Source: an uncultured Lachnospiraceae bacterium
GTDB taxonomy: Bacteria > Bacillota > Clostridia > Lachnospirales > Lachnospiraceae
Assembly: GCA_905199445.1 (NCBI GenBank)
Contig: CAJKGK010000001.1
Location: forward strand, 124,001-188,000
Length of the DNA: 64,000 nt
Reading direction: 5' to 3'
Below, in pieces: positions 53,063 through 62,293 of this stretch. Position numbers and translations under genes: made by a program. A model generated the notes under the pieces. That model saw nothing but the letters and a program-made list of their open reading frames with translations. It was not told the origin of the DNA and did no database searches. How positions within the stretch are numbered: the first letter of the stretch is position 1; the number at the start of each line of letters is the position of its first letter.

Positions 53063-54124
53063 TTACTTCACCCAGTATTTCTTTCTGTATTTTGCCGGGG
53101 TCACGCCATTGCGTTCCTCAAAAATACGGTGAAAATAAGCTCTGCTTTGATAACCAATTGCAGCCATGATTTCTTCAATGGAAAGTGTTGTCGTTTTCAG
53201 CATATTTTCCGCAAAAGACAATCTGACATTTTTCAAGTATTCCGAATAAGTAACACCTGTATGTTCTTTAAAAAGACGATTATAATAATCCTTATTATAA
53301 TAAAATTTATCTTCTAAATCAGAAATCGTTACAGACATATAATTTTCATGAATATACCGTTCCATTTCCTGAAACAACAGCTTGCGCTTCATTTTCTTTT
53401 CTTCACTGTTCAAATGATAATCATATTCCATAGAAAGACTTTCAATCAGTCTTTCCAAAAGGCCTTTAATAATATTTTCATACCCTGCATCCTGTCCAAA
53501 AGCCTCTACAAAAAGTTTTTCCATGACAGCAGGCGCTCTGGAGCTGCTCAGCCTTTGATGAAACGCCAAAAACTGACGTTTGGCTTTTTGTTCCAAAAGG
53601 GCGGTTTTCAAAAAATTCTGTATTTCTGAATTATTGACTTTACCCATAAAAGCCATATCTAAAATTTCCTGACTGACCCCGATGTAAATTGTTGTCAGTT
53701 TACTTTTACTGTAAACATCACTGTGCGAACAGTTTCTGTCTACAATCCAAAAGTCTCCCTGAGAAAATTTATACTCTTTTCCAAAAAAACTTTGCCGGGC
53801 GCAACCTTCAAGTACATAGCCAATCTCAATGCAGCCATGCTGATGCATCGGTCCTTTTTCCCCGTCATGCTGCACATCCCGATAAAACACGGCTTCGCCT
53901 GAAGGATGACCGGCATAAATCATAATATGTCCGTCTTCATTCTGCATCCATACACCCACTGTGGGGAAATTTTCAGGAAAATAACATATGACAGATTCCT
54001 CTCCTACAGTTAATATTTCCGTTTCCGGCTCACTGGCATTCTTACTTAGTTCCTGTTCATTTTCTCTAATATAAGTGATACAATCTTCAACACAGGAATC
54101 TGGTTTATATTTAATTTTCTTCAA
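53063..54124 (-). CDS. AraC-family transcriptional regulator
   Basis: The N-terminal half is a cupin-like sensor with MHQHGCIEIGYVLEG. The C-terminal 100 residues hold two helix-turn-helix motifs, ITISDLED-type residues then LRLSFAENMLKTT and IMAAIGYQSRAYFHRIF, ending in the usual GVTPAKYRK. I prefer the TTG at 54124, which has GGGGGTG 7 nt upstream, giving about 353 residues. The ATG at 54178 would lie inside the dtd promoter. It probably controls the adjacent LplABC-hydrolase operon; the inducer is unknown. Confidence 0.9.
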   Translation of the reverse strand: MKKIKYKPDSCVEDCITYIRENEQELSKNASEPETEILTVGEESVICYFPENFPTVGVWMQNEDGHIMIYAGHPSGEAVFYRDVQHDGEKGPMHQHGCIEIGYVLEGCARQSFFGKEYKFSQGDFWIVDRNCSHSDVYSKSKLTTIYIGVSQEILDMAFMGKVNNSEIQNFLKTALLEQKAKRQFLAFHQRLSSSRAPAVMEKLFVEAFGQDAGYENIIKGLLERLIESLSMEYDYHLNSEEKKMKRKLLFQEMERYIHENYMSVTISDLEDKFYYNKDYYNRLFKEHTGVTYSEYLKNVRLSFAENMLKTTTLSIEEIMAAIGYQSRAYFHRIFEERNGVTPAKYRKKYWVK

Positions 54125-54177
54125 GCCTTCACCCCCGTAAAAATACAATAAAAAATCTAAAATAAAGCAGTCATCCA

Positions 54178-54206
54178 TTGTAATCCCACATCATATAGGC
54201 TATAAT
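54178..54206 (+). promoter_or_regulatory. dtd promoter
   Basis: TTGTAA (54178-54183) and TATAAT (54201-54206) are 17 bp apart, about 30 nt before dtd, which has AAGGAG upstream of its ATG. It overlaps the alternative ATG of the divergent AraC-type gene. Confidence 0.75.
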
Positions 54207-54236
54207 AGCAAAAAAACAAAAAGGAGTTTTTTAATA

Positions 54237-54686
54237 ATGAGAGCAGTCATACAGCGGGTTTCCCGGGCCAGCGTCACCGTGGACGGCGAAATTATAGGAA
54301 AAATCGATAAAGGGTTGATGATTCTTCTGGGCGTTTCCTGCGAGGACGATGCATCCGATCTGGATTATCTTGTAAAAAAAATAACGGCCATGCGTATCTT
54401 TGAAGACGAAAATGAAAAAATGAATCTTTCTGTATCCGATGTCAACGGCAGCCTTCTTGTTGTGTCACAGTTTACCCTGATGGCCAGCACCAAAAAAGGC
54501 AACCGGCCCAGTTTTACCGAAGCCGGTGCCCCACAGATGTCAGAAACACTCTATGAAAAATTTATCAGCCGCTGCCAGGCCCTCGGCCTGAATACCCAGC
54601 ATGGACAATTTGGTGCCCACATGCAGGTGGATTTGATCAACGATGGCCCTGTAACAATTATAATTGACAGTCGAAACCGCACATAA
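54237..54686 (+). CDS. dtd: D-aminoacyl-tRNA deacylase
   Basis: Dtd hydrolyses D-amino acids mischarged onto tRNA, and also achiral glycine from tRNA-Ala. The 149-residue length is typical. MRAVIQRVSRASVTVDGE starts it, SQFTLMAST carries the catalytic-region Ser-Gln, and NDGPVTIIID holds the Gly-cisPro motif that rejects L-amino acids. It diverges from the AraC regulator and converges on pyrD at a shared terminator. Confidence 0.97.
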   Translation: MRAVIQRVSRASVTVDGEIIGKIDKGLMILLGVSCEDDASDLDYLVKKITAMRIFEDENEKMNLSVSDVNGSLLVVSQFTLMASTKKGNRPSFTEAGAPQMSETLYEKFISRCQALGLNTQHGQFGAHMQVDLINDGPVTIIIDSRNRT

Positions 54687-54729
54687 CAAACATTGCCGAA
54701 GCCTCAAACGGGCTCCGGCAATGTTTGTT
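54685..54729. terminator. bidirectional terminator between dtd and pyrD
   Basis: AACAAACATTGCCG (54685-54698) and CGGCAATGTTTGTT (54716-54729) form a 14-bp perfect stem, with an inner GCC/GGC extension. The stem overlaps the dtd stop and ends at the pyrD stop. Confidence 0.9.
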
Positions 54730-55632
54730 TTAGCGTACAATGCCAATCAGCTGGTTAATATCCTCCACATTGTGGCGTTTCATATAAGCCTCAATGCCTT
54801 TGACAACATCCATGGTTGCATAAGGATTCATAAAATTGGCGGTTCCCACAGCCACTGCCGTTGCACCGGCCAGTATAAATTCAATGGCATCTTCACCGCT
54901 GCATATACCACCCATACCGATCAGCGGAATTTTCACCGCATTGGCGACCTGATAAACCATACGCACAGCCACCGGTTTAATTCCAGGACCTGACAGTCCG
55001 CCTGTGCGGTTTGCTAAAGCAAAGGTCTGACGTTCAATATCGATTTTCATTCCTGTAATTGTATTAATCAGAGACAAAACATCAGCGCCGCCGGCTTCGG
55101 CTGCTTTTGCGGTCTCTGTAATATCGGTCACATTGGGACTTAATTTCATAATCACCGGCTGCTTTGCTTTGGCTTTCACCGCTTTTGTGATTTCTTCCAC
55201 AGATTTGGGATTCTGGCCAAATGCAATGCCGCCTTCTTTTACATTGGGGCAGGAAATATTAATTTCCAGCATATCCACATCTGTATCGCCCAGGCGTTCA
55301 ACGGTCTCGATGTAATCCTGAGTTGTCCTTCCGCAAACATTGACAATAATTTTTGTGTCATATTTCTTTAAAAACGGAATATCTCTTTCAATAAACAAAT
55401 CAACCCCCGGATTCTGAAGACCTACAGCATTGAGCATGCCGCTCCATGTTTCGGCAATTCTCGGCGTCGGATTTCCCGGCCACGGAATATTGGCAACCCC
55501 CTTGGTCACTACCGCCCCCAGCTGATTTAAATCTACAAACGCGCTGTACTCAGCACCTGAACCAAATGTACCTGAAGCCGTCATCACAGGATTTTTAAGC
55601 TCTACTCCGGCAAGATTTACTTTTGTATTCAT
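54730..55632 (-). CDS. pyrD: dihydroorotate dehydrogenase B, catalytic subunit
   Basis: This is the class 1B enzyme, oxidising dihydroorotate to orotate with electrons passed to NAD+ through PyrK. The 300-residue TIM barrel has the active loop LEINISCPNV with the catalytic Cys. GADVLSLINTITGM and IGMGGICSGEDAIEF bind FMN. It overlaps pyrK by 4 nt, implying coupled synthesis of the two subunits. It ends the pyrC-pyrK-pyrD set. Confidence 0.97.
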   Translation of the reverse strand: MNTKVNLAGVELKNPVMTASGTFGSGAEYSAFVDLNQLGAVVTKGVANIPWPGNPTPRIAETWSGMLNAVGLQNPGVDLFIERDIPFLKKYDTKIIVNVCGRTTQDYIETVERLGDTDVDMLEINISCPNVKEGGIAFGQNPKSVEEITKAVKAKAKQPVIMKLSPNVTDITETAKAAEAGGADVLSLINTITGMKIDIERQTFALANRTGGLSGPGIKPVAVRMVYQVANAVKIPLIGMGGICSGEDAIEFILAGATAVAVGTANFMNPYATMDVVKGIEAYMKRHNVEDINQLIGIVR

Positions 55633-56399
55633 AATTCTACCTCCTGTGCGTCAAATACCGGTCCGTCCTTGCAGATTCTTTTATTATTGACATTGGTATG
55701 ATGATCTTTTTCTTTTGACTTGCATACACATGCAAGGCATGCGCCGATTCCACACGCCATTTTTTCTTCAAGAGAAATCTGACATGGGATCTGGTTCTTT
55801 GCCGCATAATCTTTTACAGCCTTTAACATCGGTGTCGGACCACAGCTGTAAATGTGATCGCCACAAAGTCCATGGGCTTTAATGGCATCTAAAACGTTAC
55901 CGCAGGTTCCCACACTGCCATCCTCTGTAGCGACATAAACCGTACCATATTCCTGAAGATCTTCCAGTAAAAATGTCTCATGGTCTCTGTAACCAACCAC
56001 AATTGTTTTTTCGCAATTCAGCTTTTTGGCCAGTTCCAGCATGGGAGGAATACCGATTCCTCCGGCTACCAGAAGGGCATGACCATTTTCCTGAAGTGTA
56101 TAACCATTGCCCAAAGGTCCCATAATCTGAACTCTCTGCCCGGCTTTTAATTTTGAAAATTCCTTTGTTCCTTCTCCTGCAACCCGATAAACAATACGGA
56201 TACTGCGAAACTCCGTATCAACCTCGCAAATACTGATGGGACGGGGAAGAAGTCTGGAACTGTCATTGCTGTACACCGAAATAAACTGTCCCGGTCTGGC
56301 CTCATCAGCCATGGAACCAACAGACAGCCACATACTGTACACACCTTCCGCCAGTTTTTTCTGCGAATTCACTGAAACTGTAATTTTCTTTGTACTCAT
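55629..56399 (-). CDS. pyrK: dihydroorotate dehydrogenase B, electron transfer subunit
   Basis: PyrK carries FAD and a [2Fe-2S] cluster and links PyrD to NAD+. The FAD motif is LLPRPISICEV. The nucleotide region is HALLVAGGIGIPPMLEL. The cluster cysteines are in KMACGIGACLACVC, with a fourth Cys after a short loop (ICKDG). At 256 residues the length is normal. It lies 35 nt downstream of pyrC. Confidence 0.97.
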   Translation of the reverse strand: MSTKKITVSVNSQKKLAEGVYSMWLSVGSMADEARPGQFISVYSNDSSRLLPRPISICEVDTEFRSIRIVYRVAGEGTKEFSKLKAGQRVQIMGPLGNGYTLQENGHALLVAGGIGIPPMLELAKKLNCEKTIVVGYRDHETFLLEDLQEYGTVYVATEDGSVGTCGNVLDAIKAHGLCGDHIYSCGPTPMLKAVKDYAAKNQIPCQISLEEKMACGIGACLACVCKSKEKDHHTNVNNKRICKDGPVFDAQEVEL

Positions 56400-56434
56400 T
56401 TTTGTCTCTCCAATTCTTTATGCTTCCCTATGAT

Positions 56435-57709
56435 TTATGCTTCGTAAACAATCCGGCCGGCAACAATGGTTTTTAAAACCTTGCCCCGAACTTTGCAGCC
56501 ATTAAATGGGGTGTTTTTGCCCAGCGATGCAAATTCATTTACATCAATGATATATTGGGCATCAGGATCGATCACCGTAATATCTGCTGCCATGCCCTCA
56601 GCCAGACTGCCTCTGTCGATGCCAATAATCTGAGCAGGCTTATAGCTCATACGCTCCACCATCTCATAGGGTGTCAGCTTTCCTGTATGAACCAGATAAG
56701 TCATGGTCAGTGTCAGCGCAGTCTCACTTCCTACAATCCCAAAAGGAGCAGATGCAATACCTCTGGCCTTTTCATCTGCATGGTGAGGCGCATGGTCCGT
56801 TGAAATAGAATCCATCACACCACAGCTTAAGCCTTCAACCAGGGCATCCCTGTCGGCGGCAGTTCTTAAAGGCGGATTCATTTTATAATTGGCATCATCC
56901 CCTGGAATATCATCCTCGGTCAGAACAAAGTGATGAGGACATACTTCAGCCGTCACCGAAATCCCGTCTTCCTTTGCCAGTTTCACCATCTTCACACTGT
57001 CTTTGGTGGAACAATGGCACAGATGCAGTCTGCATCCCGTAGACTTTGCCAGCAAAATATCTCTGGCCGTAATTGTATCTTCCACATCATTGCCGATGCC
57101 TTTTACACCCAGTCTTTCTGCTGTCGCACCGGCATTAATAGCGCCGCCGTTGACAAGGAACTTATCTTCACAGTGGGCCATCACAACCAGACCATTTTCT
57201 GCTGCCTGTACCATAGCATCCTTATAAATCTTTGTATTCATCACAGATTTTCCGTCCTCGCTGATCGCCACAGCGCCGGCCGCAGCCATTCCGGCGATAT
57301 CTGCCATTTCTTTGCCGCTTTGCCCTTTCGTCACCGCACCTACAGGCCAGATATTCACAACCGACTCATTTTGAGCTTTATCAAGAAGCCATGAAACCAT
57401 TTCCGGCGAATCAATGGCCGGTTTTGTGTTCGGCATGGGACAGATTGAAGTAAAACCGCCTCTGGCTGCAGCCATTGCACCTGTTTTTATGGTTTCCTTA
57501 TACTCAAATCCCGGTTCCCTCAAATGTACATGAAGGTCAATCAAACCCGGAACAACATAGCATCCTTTGGCATCGATCACTGTATCGGCAGCCTCATCGA
57601 TTGCCGGGGCAACTTTTTCCACTTTACCGTACTTTACAAGCACATCATACTGGCCATCCCGTCCTGTAGCCGGATCAATCAGACGACCGTTTTTAATTAA
57701 AAGGCTCAT
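56435..57709 (-). CDS. pyrC: dihydroorotase
   Basis: PyrC closes carbamoyl aspartate to dihydroorotate in pyrimidine synthesis. It is a type I metal-dependent amidohydrolase of 424 residues. GLIDLHVHLREPG gives the HxH pair, MAHCED and HLCHCS supply the other histidines, and STDHAPHH the last Asp. The ATG at 57709 has GGAGG 8 nt upstream; the longer frame to 57814 would include the promoter. Following pyrK and pyrD complete the step to orotate. Confidence 0.97.
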   Translation of the reverse strand: MSLLIKNGRLIDPATGRDGQYDVLVKYGKVEKVAPAIDEAADTVIDAKGCYVVPGLIDLHVHLREPGFEYKETIKTGAMAAARGGFTSICPMPNTKPAIDSPEMVSWLLDKAQNESVVNIWPVGAVTKGQSGKEMADIAGMAAAGAVAISEDGKSVMNTKIYKDAMVQAAENGLVVMAHCEDKFLVNGGAINAGATAERLGVKGIGNDVEDTITARDILLAKSTGCRLHLCHCSTKDSVKMVKLAKEDGISVTAEVCPHHFVLTEDDIPGDDANYKMNPPLRTAADRDALVEGLSCGVMDSISTDHAPHHADEKARGIASAPFGIVGSETALTLTMTYLVHTGKLTPYEMVERMSYKPAQIIGIDRGSLAEGMAADITVIDPDAQYIIDVNEFASLGKNTPFNGCKVRGKVLKTIVAGRIVYEA

Positions 57710-57752
57710 TGGCTTATCCTCCAGTCCTGAAAAACAGTTCATTTTGTCTTTT

Positions 57753-57782
57753 ATTTTATCATATCCAGCCCTGAGTTGACAA
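57753..57782 (-). promoter_or_regulatory. candidate promoter of pyrC-pyrK-pyrD
   Basis: On the minus strand TTGTCA (57782-57777) and TAAAAT (57758-57753) are 18 bp apart, some 45 nt before pyrC. No PyrR attenuator is seen in the short leader. Confidence 0.6.
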
Positions 57783-57845
57783 GAGTTGAGAAATTGCTCT
57801 AATTTTCTAAACAAAGAAAAAATTTAAAATTTTTCAAAAAAGTTG

Positions 57846-57874
57846 TTGACAATTGAACATTTATCATGTATATT
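57846..57874 (+). promoter_or_regulatory. tRNA-Gly(GCC) promoter
   Basis: TTGACA (57846-57851) and TATATT (57869-57874) are 17 bp apart, some 45 nt before the tRNA. This is one of the best promoters in the window. Confidence 0.85.
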
Positions 57875-57919
57875 ATTATTTGTCCTGAGGGACATCAAAT
57901 CAAATAAGTTTTTAATTAT

Positions 57920-57991
57920 GCGCGAGTGGCTCAGTGGTGGAGTATCGCCTTGCCAAGGCGAGGGTCGCGGGTTCGAATCCCGTCTCGCGCT
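57920..57991 (+). tRNA. tRNA-Gly (anticodon GCC)
   Basis: Acceptor GCGCGAG/CTCGCGC, anticodon stem CGCCT-type around TTGCCAA and T arm GGGTTCGAATCCC all pair. The anticodon GCC reads GGC and GGT. No encoded CCA follows; a T run does. Confidence 0.96.
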
Positions 57992-58011
57992 TTTTTTATT
58001 TTTAAATACTA

Positions 58012-58045
58012 AAAAGGGGAAGATCAAAACCGGTCTTCCCCTTTT
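58012..58045. terminator. bidirectional terminator between tRNA-Gly and atpC
   Basis: AAAAGGGGAAGA (58012-58023) and TCTTCCCCTTTT (58034-58045) form a perfect 12-bp stem with a 10-nt loop, with T-rich flanks on both strands. It ends the atp operon on the minus strand. Confidence 0.9.
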
Positions 58046-58063
58046 CGTATATTTCACAACTTA

Positions 58064-58474
58064 TTATTTTATTTTTGAAGCAGCACTAAGCCGTGACATT
58101 GCCCGGGCCAATGCCATTTTATTCAGGTGATACTCCTGAATACTCTGCTTTTGTCTCAGCTGTTCTTCGGCTTTTTCCTTTGCCTCTCTTGCCCGGACAA
58201 TATCAATATCTTCCGGACGTTCCGCCGTCAGGACAAGTACCTTGACACGGTTATTGATCACCTCAGCAAAGCCGCTGCTGACAACGGCCTTAATCTTTTC
58301 TCCGCTCTCTGTCTCAATACGCACGGTTCCAGGCACAATGGCAATCAGCATATTATCATGGTGTGCCAAAATACCGGCTTCGCCGTCTGGAACAGGTACG
58401 GTCAGAGAGCGGGTTTTTCCCTTGTAAAACTTCTTATCACTGGCAATAACTTCCAGATAAAATGTATTTCCCAT
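58064..58474 (-). CDS. atpC: F1 ATP synthase epsilon subunit
   Basis: Epsilon forms part of the central stalk and can inhibit ATP hydrolysis. The 136-residue protein has the N-terminal beta-sandwich (FYLEVIASDKKFYKGKTRSL, then LAHHDNMLIAI) and the C-terminal two-helix region that mediates inhibition. It is the last gene of the atp operon, 12 nt after atpD, followed by a strong terminator. Confidence 0.97.
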   Translation of the reverse strand: MGNTFYLEVIASDKKFYKGKTRSLTVPVPDGEAGILAHHDNMLIAIVPGTVRIETESGEKIKAVVSSGFAEVINNRVKVLVLTAERPEDIDIVRAREAKEKAEEQLRQKQSIQEYHLNKMALARAMSRLSAASKIK

Positions 58475-58485
58475 AAGAAGCCTCC

Positions 58486-59883
58486 TTAGTTTTCATCGGC
58501 CTGAGCCTTTGCTTTGGCAATCACATCATCAATGGTACCTACATTAAAGAAGGCATTTTCAGGATATTCATCCATCTCTCCATTGATAATCATTTTAAAG
58601 CCACGGATGGTCTCCTTGAGCGGTACATATTTTCCAGGAACACCGGTAAAGTTTTCCGCCACATGGAAAGGCTGAGATAAAAACTTTTGTATTTTTCTTG
58701 CACGATATACCGTGTTTTTATCCTCATCGGATAATTCTTCCATCCCCAGAATTGCAATAATATCCTGAAGTTCTTTATATTTCTGAAGGATTTCCTGAAC
58801 CTTTCTGGCCGTCTCATAGTGTTCCTCTCCCACAACATCGGCTTCCAGAATACGGGATGTCGATTCCAGAGGATCCACAGCAGGATAGATACCCTGCTCC
58901 ACAATTTTTCTGGACAATACAGTAGTCGCATCCAGATGAGCAAATGTGGTGGCAGGTGCCGGGTCTGTCAGGTCATCGGCAGGCACATAAACAGCCTGCA
59001 CACTTGTAACAGAGCCTTCCTTTGTGGAGGCAATCCGTTCCTGAAGCTCACCCATTTCTGTGGCCAGTGTAGGCTGATAGCCAACCGCTGAAGGCATACG
59101 CCCCAAAAGGGCGGAAACCTCAGATCCGGCCTGTACAAAACGGAAAATATTATCAATAAACAGCAGCACATCCTGATGCTCTCTGTCACGGAAATATTCC
59201 GCCATCGTCAATCCGGTCTCGGCCACACGCATACGTGCTCCGGGAGGTTCGTTCATCTGACCAAACACCAGAGCCGTTTTTTCCAGGACACCAGATTCCT
59301 TCATTTCGGTCCAAAGGTCATTTCCTTCACGGGAACGCTCGCCTACACCAGTGAAAATAGAATAACCGCCATGCTCAGTGGCAATATTCTGAATCAATTC
59401 CTGAATCAAAACCGTTTTTCCAACACCGGCACCGCCAAACAGACCGATCTTACCGCCCTTGGCATAAGGTGCCAGCAGGTCAATGACCTTTATACCTGTC
59501 TCCAGAATTTCCACAACAGGACTCTGATCTTCAAAGGTCGGTGCTTCCCTGTGAATGCCCCAGTGTTCTTCATTTTCAAGGCGTTCACCTCTGTCAATGG
59601 TTTCACCGAGAACATTAAACAAACGTCCCAGCGTACATTCTCCCACAGGAACCTGAATTCCCCGGCCTGTCGCTGTAACTTCCATATCCCGGTAAAGGCC
59701 CTCACTGGCAGACAGCATAATACAGCGCACAATATTATTGCCAACGTGCTGTGCCACTTCCATCACACATTTTTTTCCGTTATTATCAACTTCCAGAGCA
59801 TCCTTAATAAATGGAAGTTCCCCATCTTCAAATTCTACGTCTACAACAGGTCCCATGACCTGTACGATTTTACCTTTTTTCAT
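58486..59883 (-). CDS. atpD: F1 ATP synthase beta subunit
   Basis: Beta is the catalytic subunit. It has Walker A GLFGGAGVGKTVL, the catalytic Glu in GVGERSREGNDL, and Walker B VLLFIDNIFRF. ALLGRMPSAVGYQPTLATEM is a family signature. The ATG at 59883 has GGAAGTG upstream; a GTG three codons earlier opens the frame. It is about 465 residues and lies 5 nt after atpG. Confidence 0.98.
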   Translation of the reverse strand: MKKGKIVQVMGPVVDVEFEDGELPFIKDALEVDNNGKKCVMEVAQHVGNNIVRCIMLSASEGLYRDMEVTATGRGIQVPVGECTLGRLFNVLGETIDRGERLENEEHWGIHREAPTFEDQSPVVEILETGIKVIDLLAPYAKGGKIGLFGGAGVGKTVLIQELIQNIATEHGGYSIFTGVGERSREGNDLWTEMKESGVLEKTALVFGQMNEPPGARMRVAETGLTMAEYFRDREHQDVLLFIDNIFRFVQAGSEVSALLGRMPSAVGYQPTLATEMGELQERIASTKEGSVTSVQAVYVPADDLTDPAPATTFAHLDATTVLSRKIVEQGIYPAVDPLESTSRILEADVVGEEHYETARKVQEILQKYKELQDIIAILGMEELSDEDKNTVYRARKIQKFLSQPFHVAENFTGVPGKYVPLKETIRGFKMIINGEMDEYPENAFFNVGTIDDVIAKAKAQADEN

Positions 59884-59888
59884 GCTTG

Positions 59889-60773
59889 TCACTTCCTTTT
59901 TTGGGCCTTTGCCCCACTGATGACTTCTGTAATTTCCTGCGTAATCGCTGCCTGTCTGGCTCTGTTGTATTCAATTCCCAGCAGCCGCAGCATATCCCTG
60001 GCACTTTTTGTGGAAGCTTCCATGGCCATCATTCTGGAATTATGCTCACTGGCATAGGATTCCACAAGGCAGCCATAAATCGTCCCTGTCACATAATTGG
60101 GCACCACATGATTCAGCACAATCTCCGGTGACGGTCTCAGGGAAATTTCTTCCATATATAAGTCAATGGGAATCTTCACATCAAAATAGTTCTTTTTAAG
60201 AGGCAGCAGCTGCTCCATCCTTGTCTCAGAGGCAACGGCATTGATCATCTGTGTATAAATAATATGAACCTCGTCCAGTTCACCGCTGTCAAAGGCTGTC
60301 AGCATTTTCTCCGAAATCACACGAGCCCTGTGAACCGTTGGCTTTTGCACCGTATAGAGAAAACTGCCGTCCATATCCACATTCTTTTTTGCAAAATACT
60401 GACGGCCCACAACGCCAAGAACAAACAGCTTATGTTCTCCCGGCCCGCTCATGGTTTCCTCGGCCATTTTTATTACATTATGATTATAGGCTCCGGCCAG
60501 TCCCTTATCCGCAGTTATCGCAATAATTCCTATTTTTCGCTTTTCTTTAGGAATATCCGCTCTCTGATCAAAATAGCGATGCTCAATATCCGGCACATGG
60601 CGCAGGATTCGGCTGATGGCACTCTGAATGCTAAAAAAGTAAGGTGCTGTGTCCTCCAAAACTTCTTTAGCCCGCTTTACCTTTGAAGACGAAATCATAT
60701 ACATGGCATTGGTAATTTTCATTGTGTCCTGAACACTTTTAATACGGCTTTGAATTTCTTTTGTACCTGCCAT
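59889..60773 (-). CDS. atpG: F1 ATP synthase gamma subunit
   Basis: Gamma is the rotating shaft. The N-terminal helix reads KEIQSRIKSVQDTMKITNAM, ITADKGLAGAYNHN lies in the middle, and the C-terminal helix includes RMMAMEASTKSARDML. The 294-residue length is normal. It lies between atpA and atpD as usual. Confidence 0.97.
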   Translation of the reverse strand: MAGTKEIQSRIKSVQDTMKITNAMYMISSSKVKRAKEVLEDTAPYFFSIQSAISRILRHVPDIEHRYFDQRADIPKEKRKIGIIAITADKGLAGAYNHNVIKMAEETMSGPGEHKLFVLGVVGRQYFAKKNVDMDGSFLYTVQKPTVHRARVISEKMLTAFDSGELDEVHIIYTQMINAVASETRMEQLLPLKKNYFDVKIPIDLYMEEISLRPSPEIVLNHVVPNYVTGTIYGCLVESYASEHNSRMMAMEASTKSARDMLRLLGIEYNRARQAAITQEITEVISGAKAQKRK

Positions 60774-60779
60774 ATTCCA

Positions 60780-62288
60780 TCACCTGCTCTTATCTTTAAA
60801 TTCCTGTACGGCCTTTACAATACTTTCTTCCAATTCTTCGGAAAGCACCTTTTTTTCTTCGATTTCCCGGCCAATTTCAGGATAAGCAGTATCCATATAA
60901 TCCAACAGCTCCAGCTGAAAAGACTTGACAGACCTCAGCTCCAGATCCATAAAAATTTTATGATTTGCCGCCACCAGTGTGATTACCTGCTGATGCATGC
61001 TCAGCGGATGACATAAAGGCTGCTTTAAAAGCTCCATCAAACTGCTTCCGTAAGCCAGCAAAGCCTTTGTGGCCGGGTCCAGATCCGAACTGAACTGGGT
61101 AAATACTTCCATTTCCCGATACTGGGCAAGATCGATACGTATACTGCCCGATGCCTTTTTCATGGCCTTTGTCTGAGCCGCACCGCCCACACGGGATACG
61201 GAAAGACCAACATTTACCGCAGGACGCATACCTGAACGGAATAAATCATCTTCCAGGAAAATCTGCCCGTCTGTAATAGAAATCACATTGGTGGGAATAT
61301 AGGCCGATACATCTCCGGCCTGCGTCTCAATAATAGGCAGCGCTGTAATTGATCCGCCGCCGGCCTCATCACAAAGCCGGCTGGAACGTTCCAGAAGTCT
61401 GGAATGGAGATAAAAAACATCTCCCGGATAAGCCTCACGCCCCGGTGAACGTTCAAGGAGCAAGGACAGTGCCCGGTATGCGACCGCATGCTTAGAAAGA
61501 TCATCATAAACAATCAGTACATCCCGACCGCTGTACATAAAATATTCTGCCAGCGAAGTGCCCGCATACGGTGCAATATACTGCAGCGGCGCGCAGTCAC
61601 TGGCCGTAGCAGCCACAACAATACTGTATGCCATGGCTCCATGTTTTTCCAGGGTGTTCACCAGTTTGGCAATGGTAGAAGCCTTCTGGCCAACAGCCAC
61701 ATAAATACAGATCACATCCTTACCCTTTTGATTTAACATTGCATCAATGGCAATGGATGTTTTTCCGGTCTGACGGTCTCCGATAATCAGCTCACGCTGC
61801 CCCCGGCCAATAGGGAACATAGAGTCAATCGAAAGAATTCCTGTCTCCAACGGTACACTGACGGATTTACGGTCAATAATTCCCGGTGCCTCCTGTTCAA
61901 TCGGCCGGTAATCGTCTGCCTTAATTTCTCCCTTTCCGTCAATGGGAGCGCCCAGCGCATCCACAATGCGTCCAATATAAGCATCACCTACGGGAATGCC
62001 TGCGTTTTTCTTTGTACGTACAACTTTACTGTCCTCGCGTATTCCTGTATCCTTGCCAAAAATAATACAGCCAATACTGTCCTGACGAATATCCTGAACC
62101 ATACCCTTAAGACCGTTTTCGAAAATAACGATTTCTCCGTAAACAGCATGGTCTATTCCGTAAATACGGGCAATGCCGTCACCTACAGAAATTACCCGTC
62201 CCGTTTCCTGCTCACGGCATACTTCATCGTAATTTTCAATTTCTTCTTTCAGTATGGAAATAATTTCATCTGAATTGATTGCGCCCAA
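60780..62288 (-). CDS. atpA: F1 ATP synthase alpha subunit
   Basis: Alpha is the non-catalytic nucleotide-binding subunit. It has Walker A GDRQTGKTSIAIDA, VIVYDDLSKHAVAYR, and the signature PAVNVGLSVSRVGG. The frame opens at a GTG at 62297 that overlaps the Shine-Dalgarno and the atpH stop. The TTG at 62288, with GGAGG 8 nt upstream, gives the family-typical N-terminus MGAINSDEIISILKEEI, so I prefer it. About 502 residues. Confidence 0.97.
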   Translation of the reverse strand: MGAINSDEIISILKEEIENYDEVCREQETGRVISVGDGIARIYGIDHAVYGEIVIFENGLKGMVQDIRQDSIGCIIFGKDTGIREDSKVVRTKKNAGIPVGDAYIGRIVDALGAPIDGKGEIKADDYRPIEQEAPGIIDRKSVSVPLETGILSIDSMFPIGRGQRELIIGDRQTGKTSIAIDAMLNQKGKDVICIYVAVGQKASTIAKLVNTLEKHGAMAYSIVVAATASDCAPLQYIAPYAGTSLAEYFMYSGRDVLIVYDDLSKHAVAYRALSLLLERSPGREAYPGDVFYLHSRLLERSSRLCDEAGGGSITALPIIETQAGDVSAYIPTNVISITDGQIFLEDDLFRSGMRPAVNVGLSVSRVGGAAQTKAMKKASGSIRIDLAQYREMEVFTQFSSDLDPATKALLAYGSSLMELLKQPLCHPLSMHQQVITLVAANHKIFMDLELRSVKSFQLELLDYMDTAYPEIGREIEEKKVLSEELEESIVKAVQEFKDKSR

Positions 62289-62293
62289 TCCTT

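Noticed and set aside
59176..60057. 293-codon plus-strand open frame
   Set aside because: It is antisense to atpD and atpG, both certain; no start signal or domain is seen.
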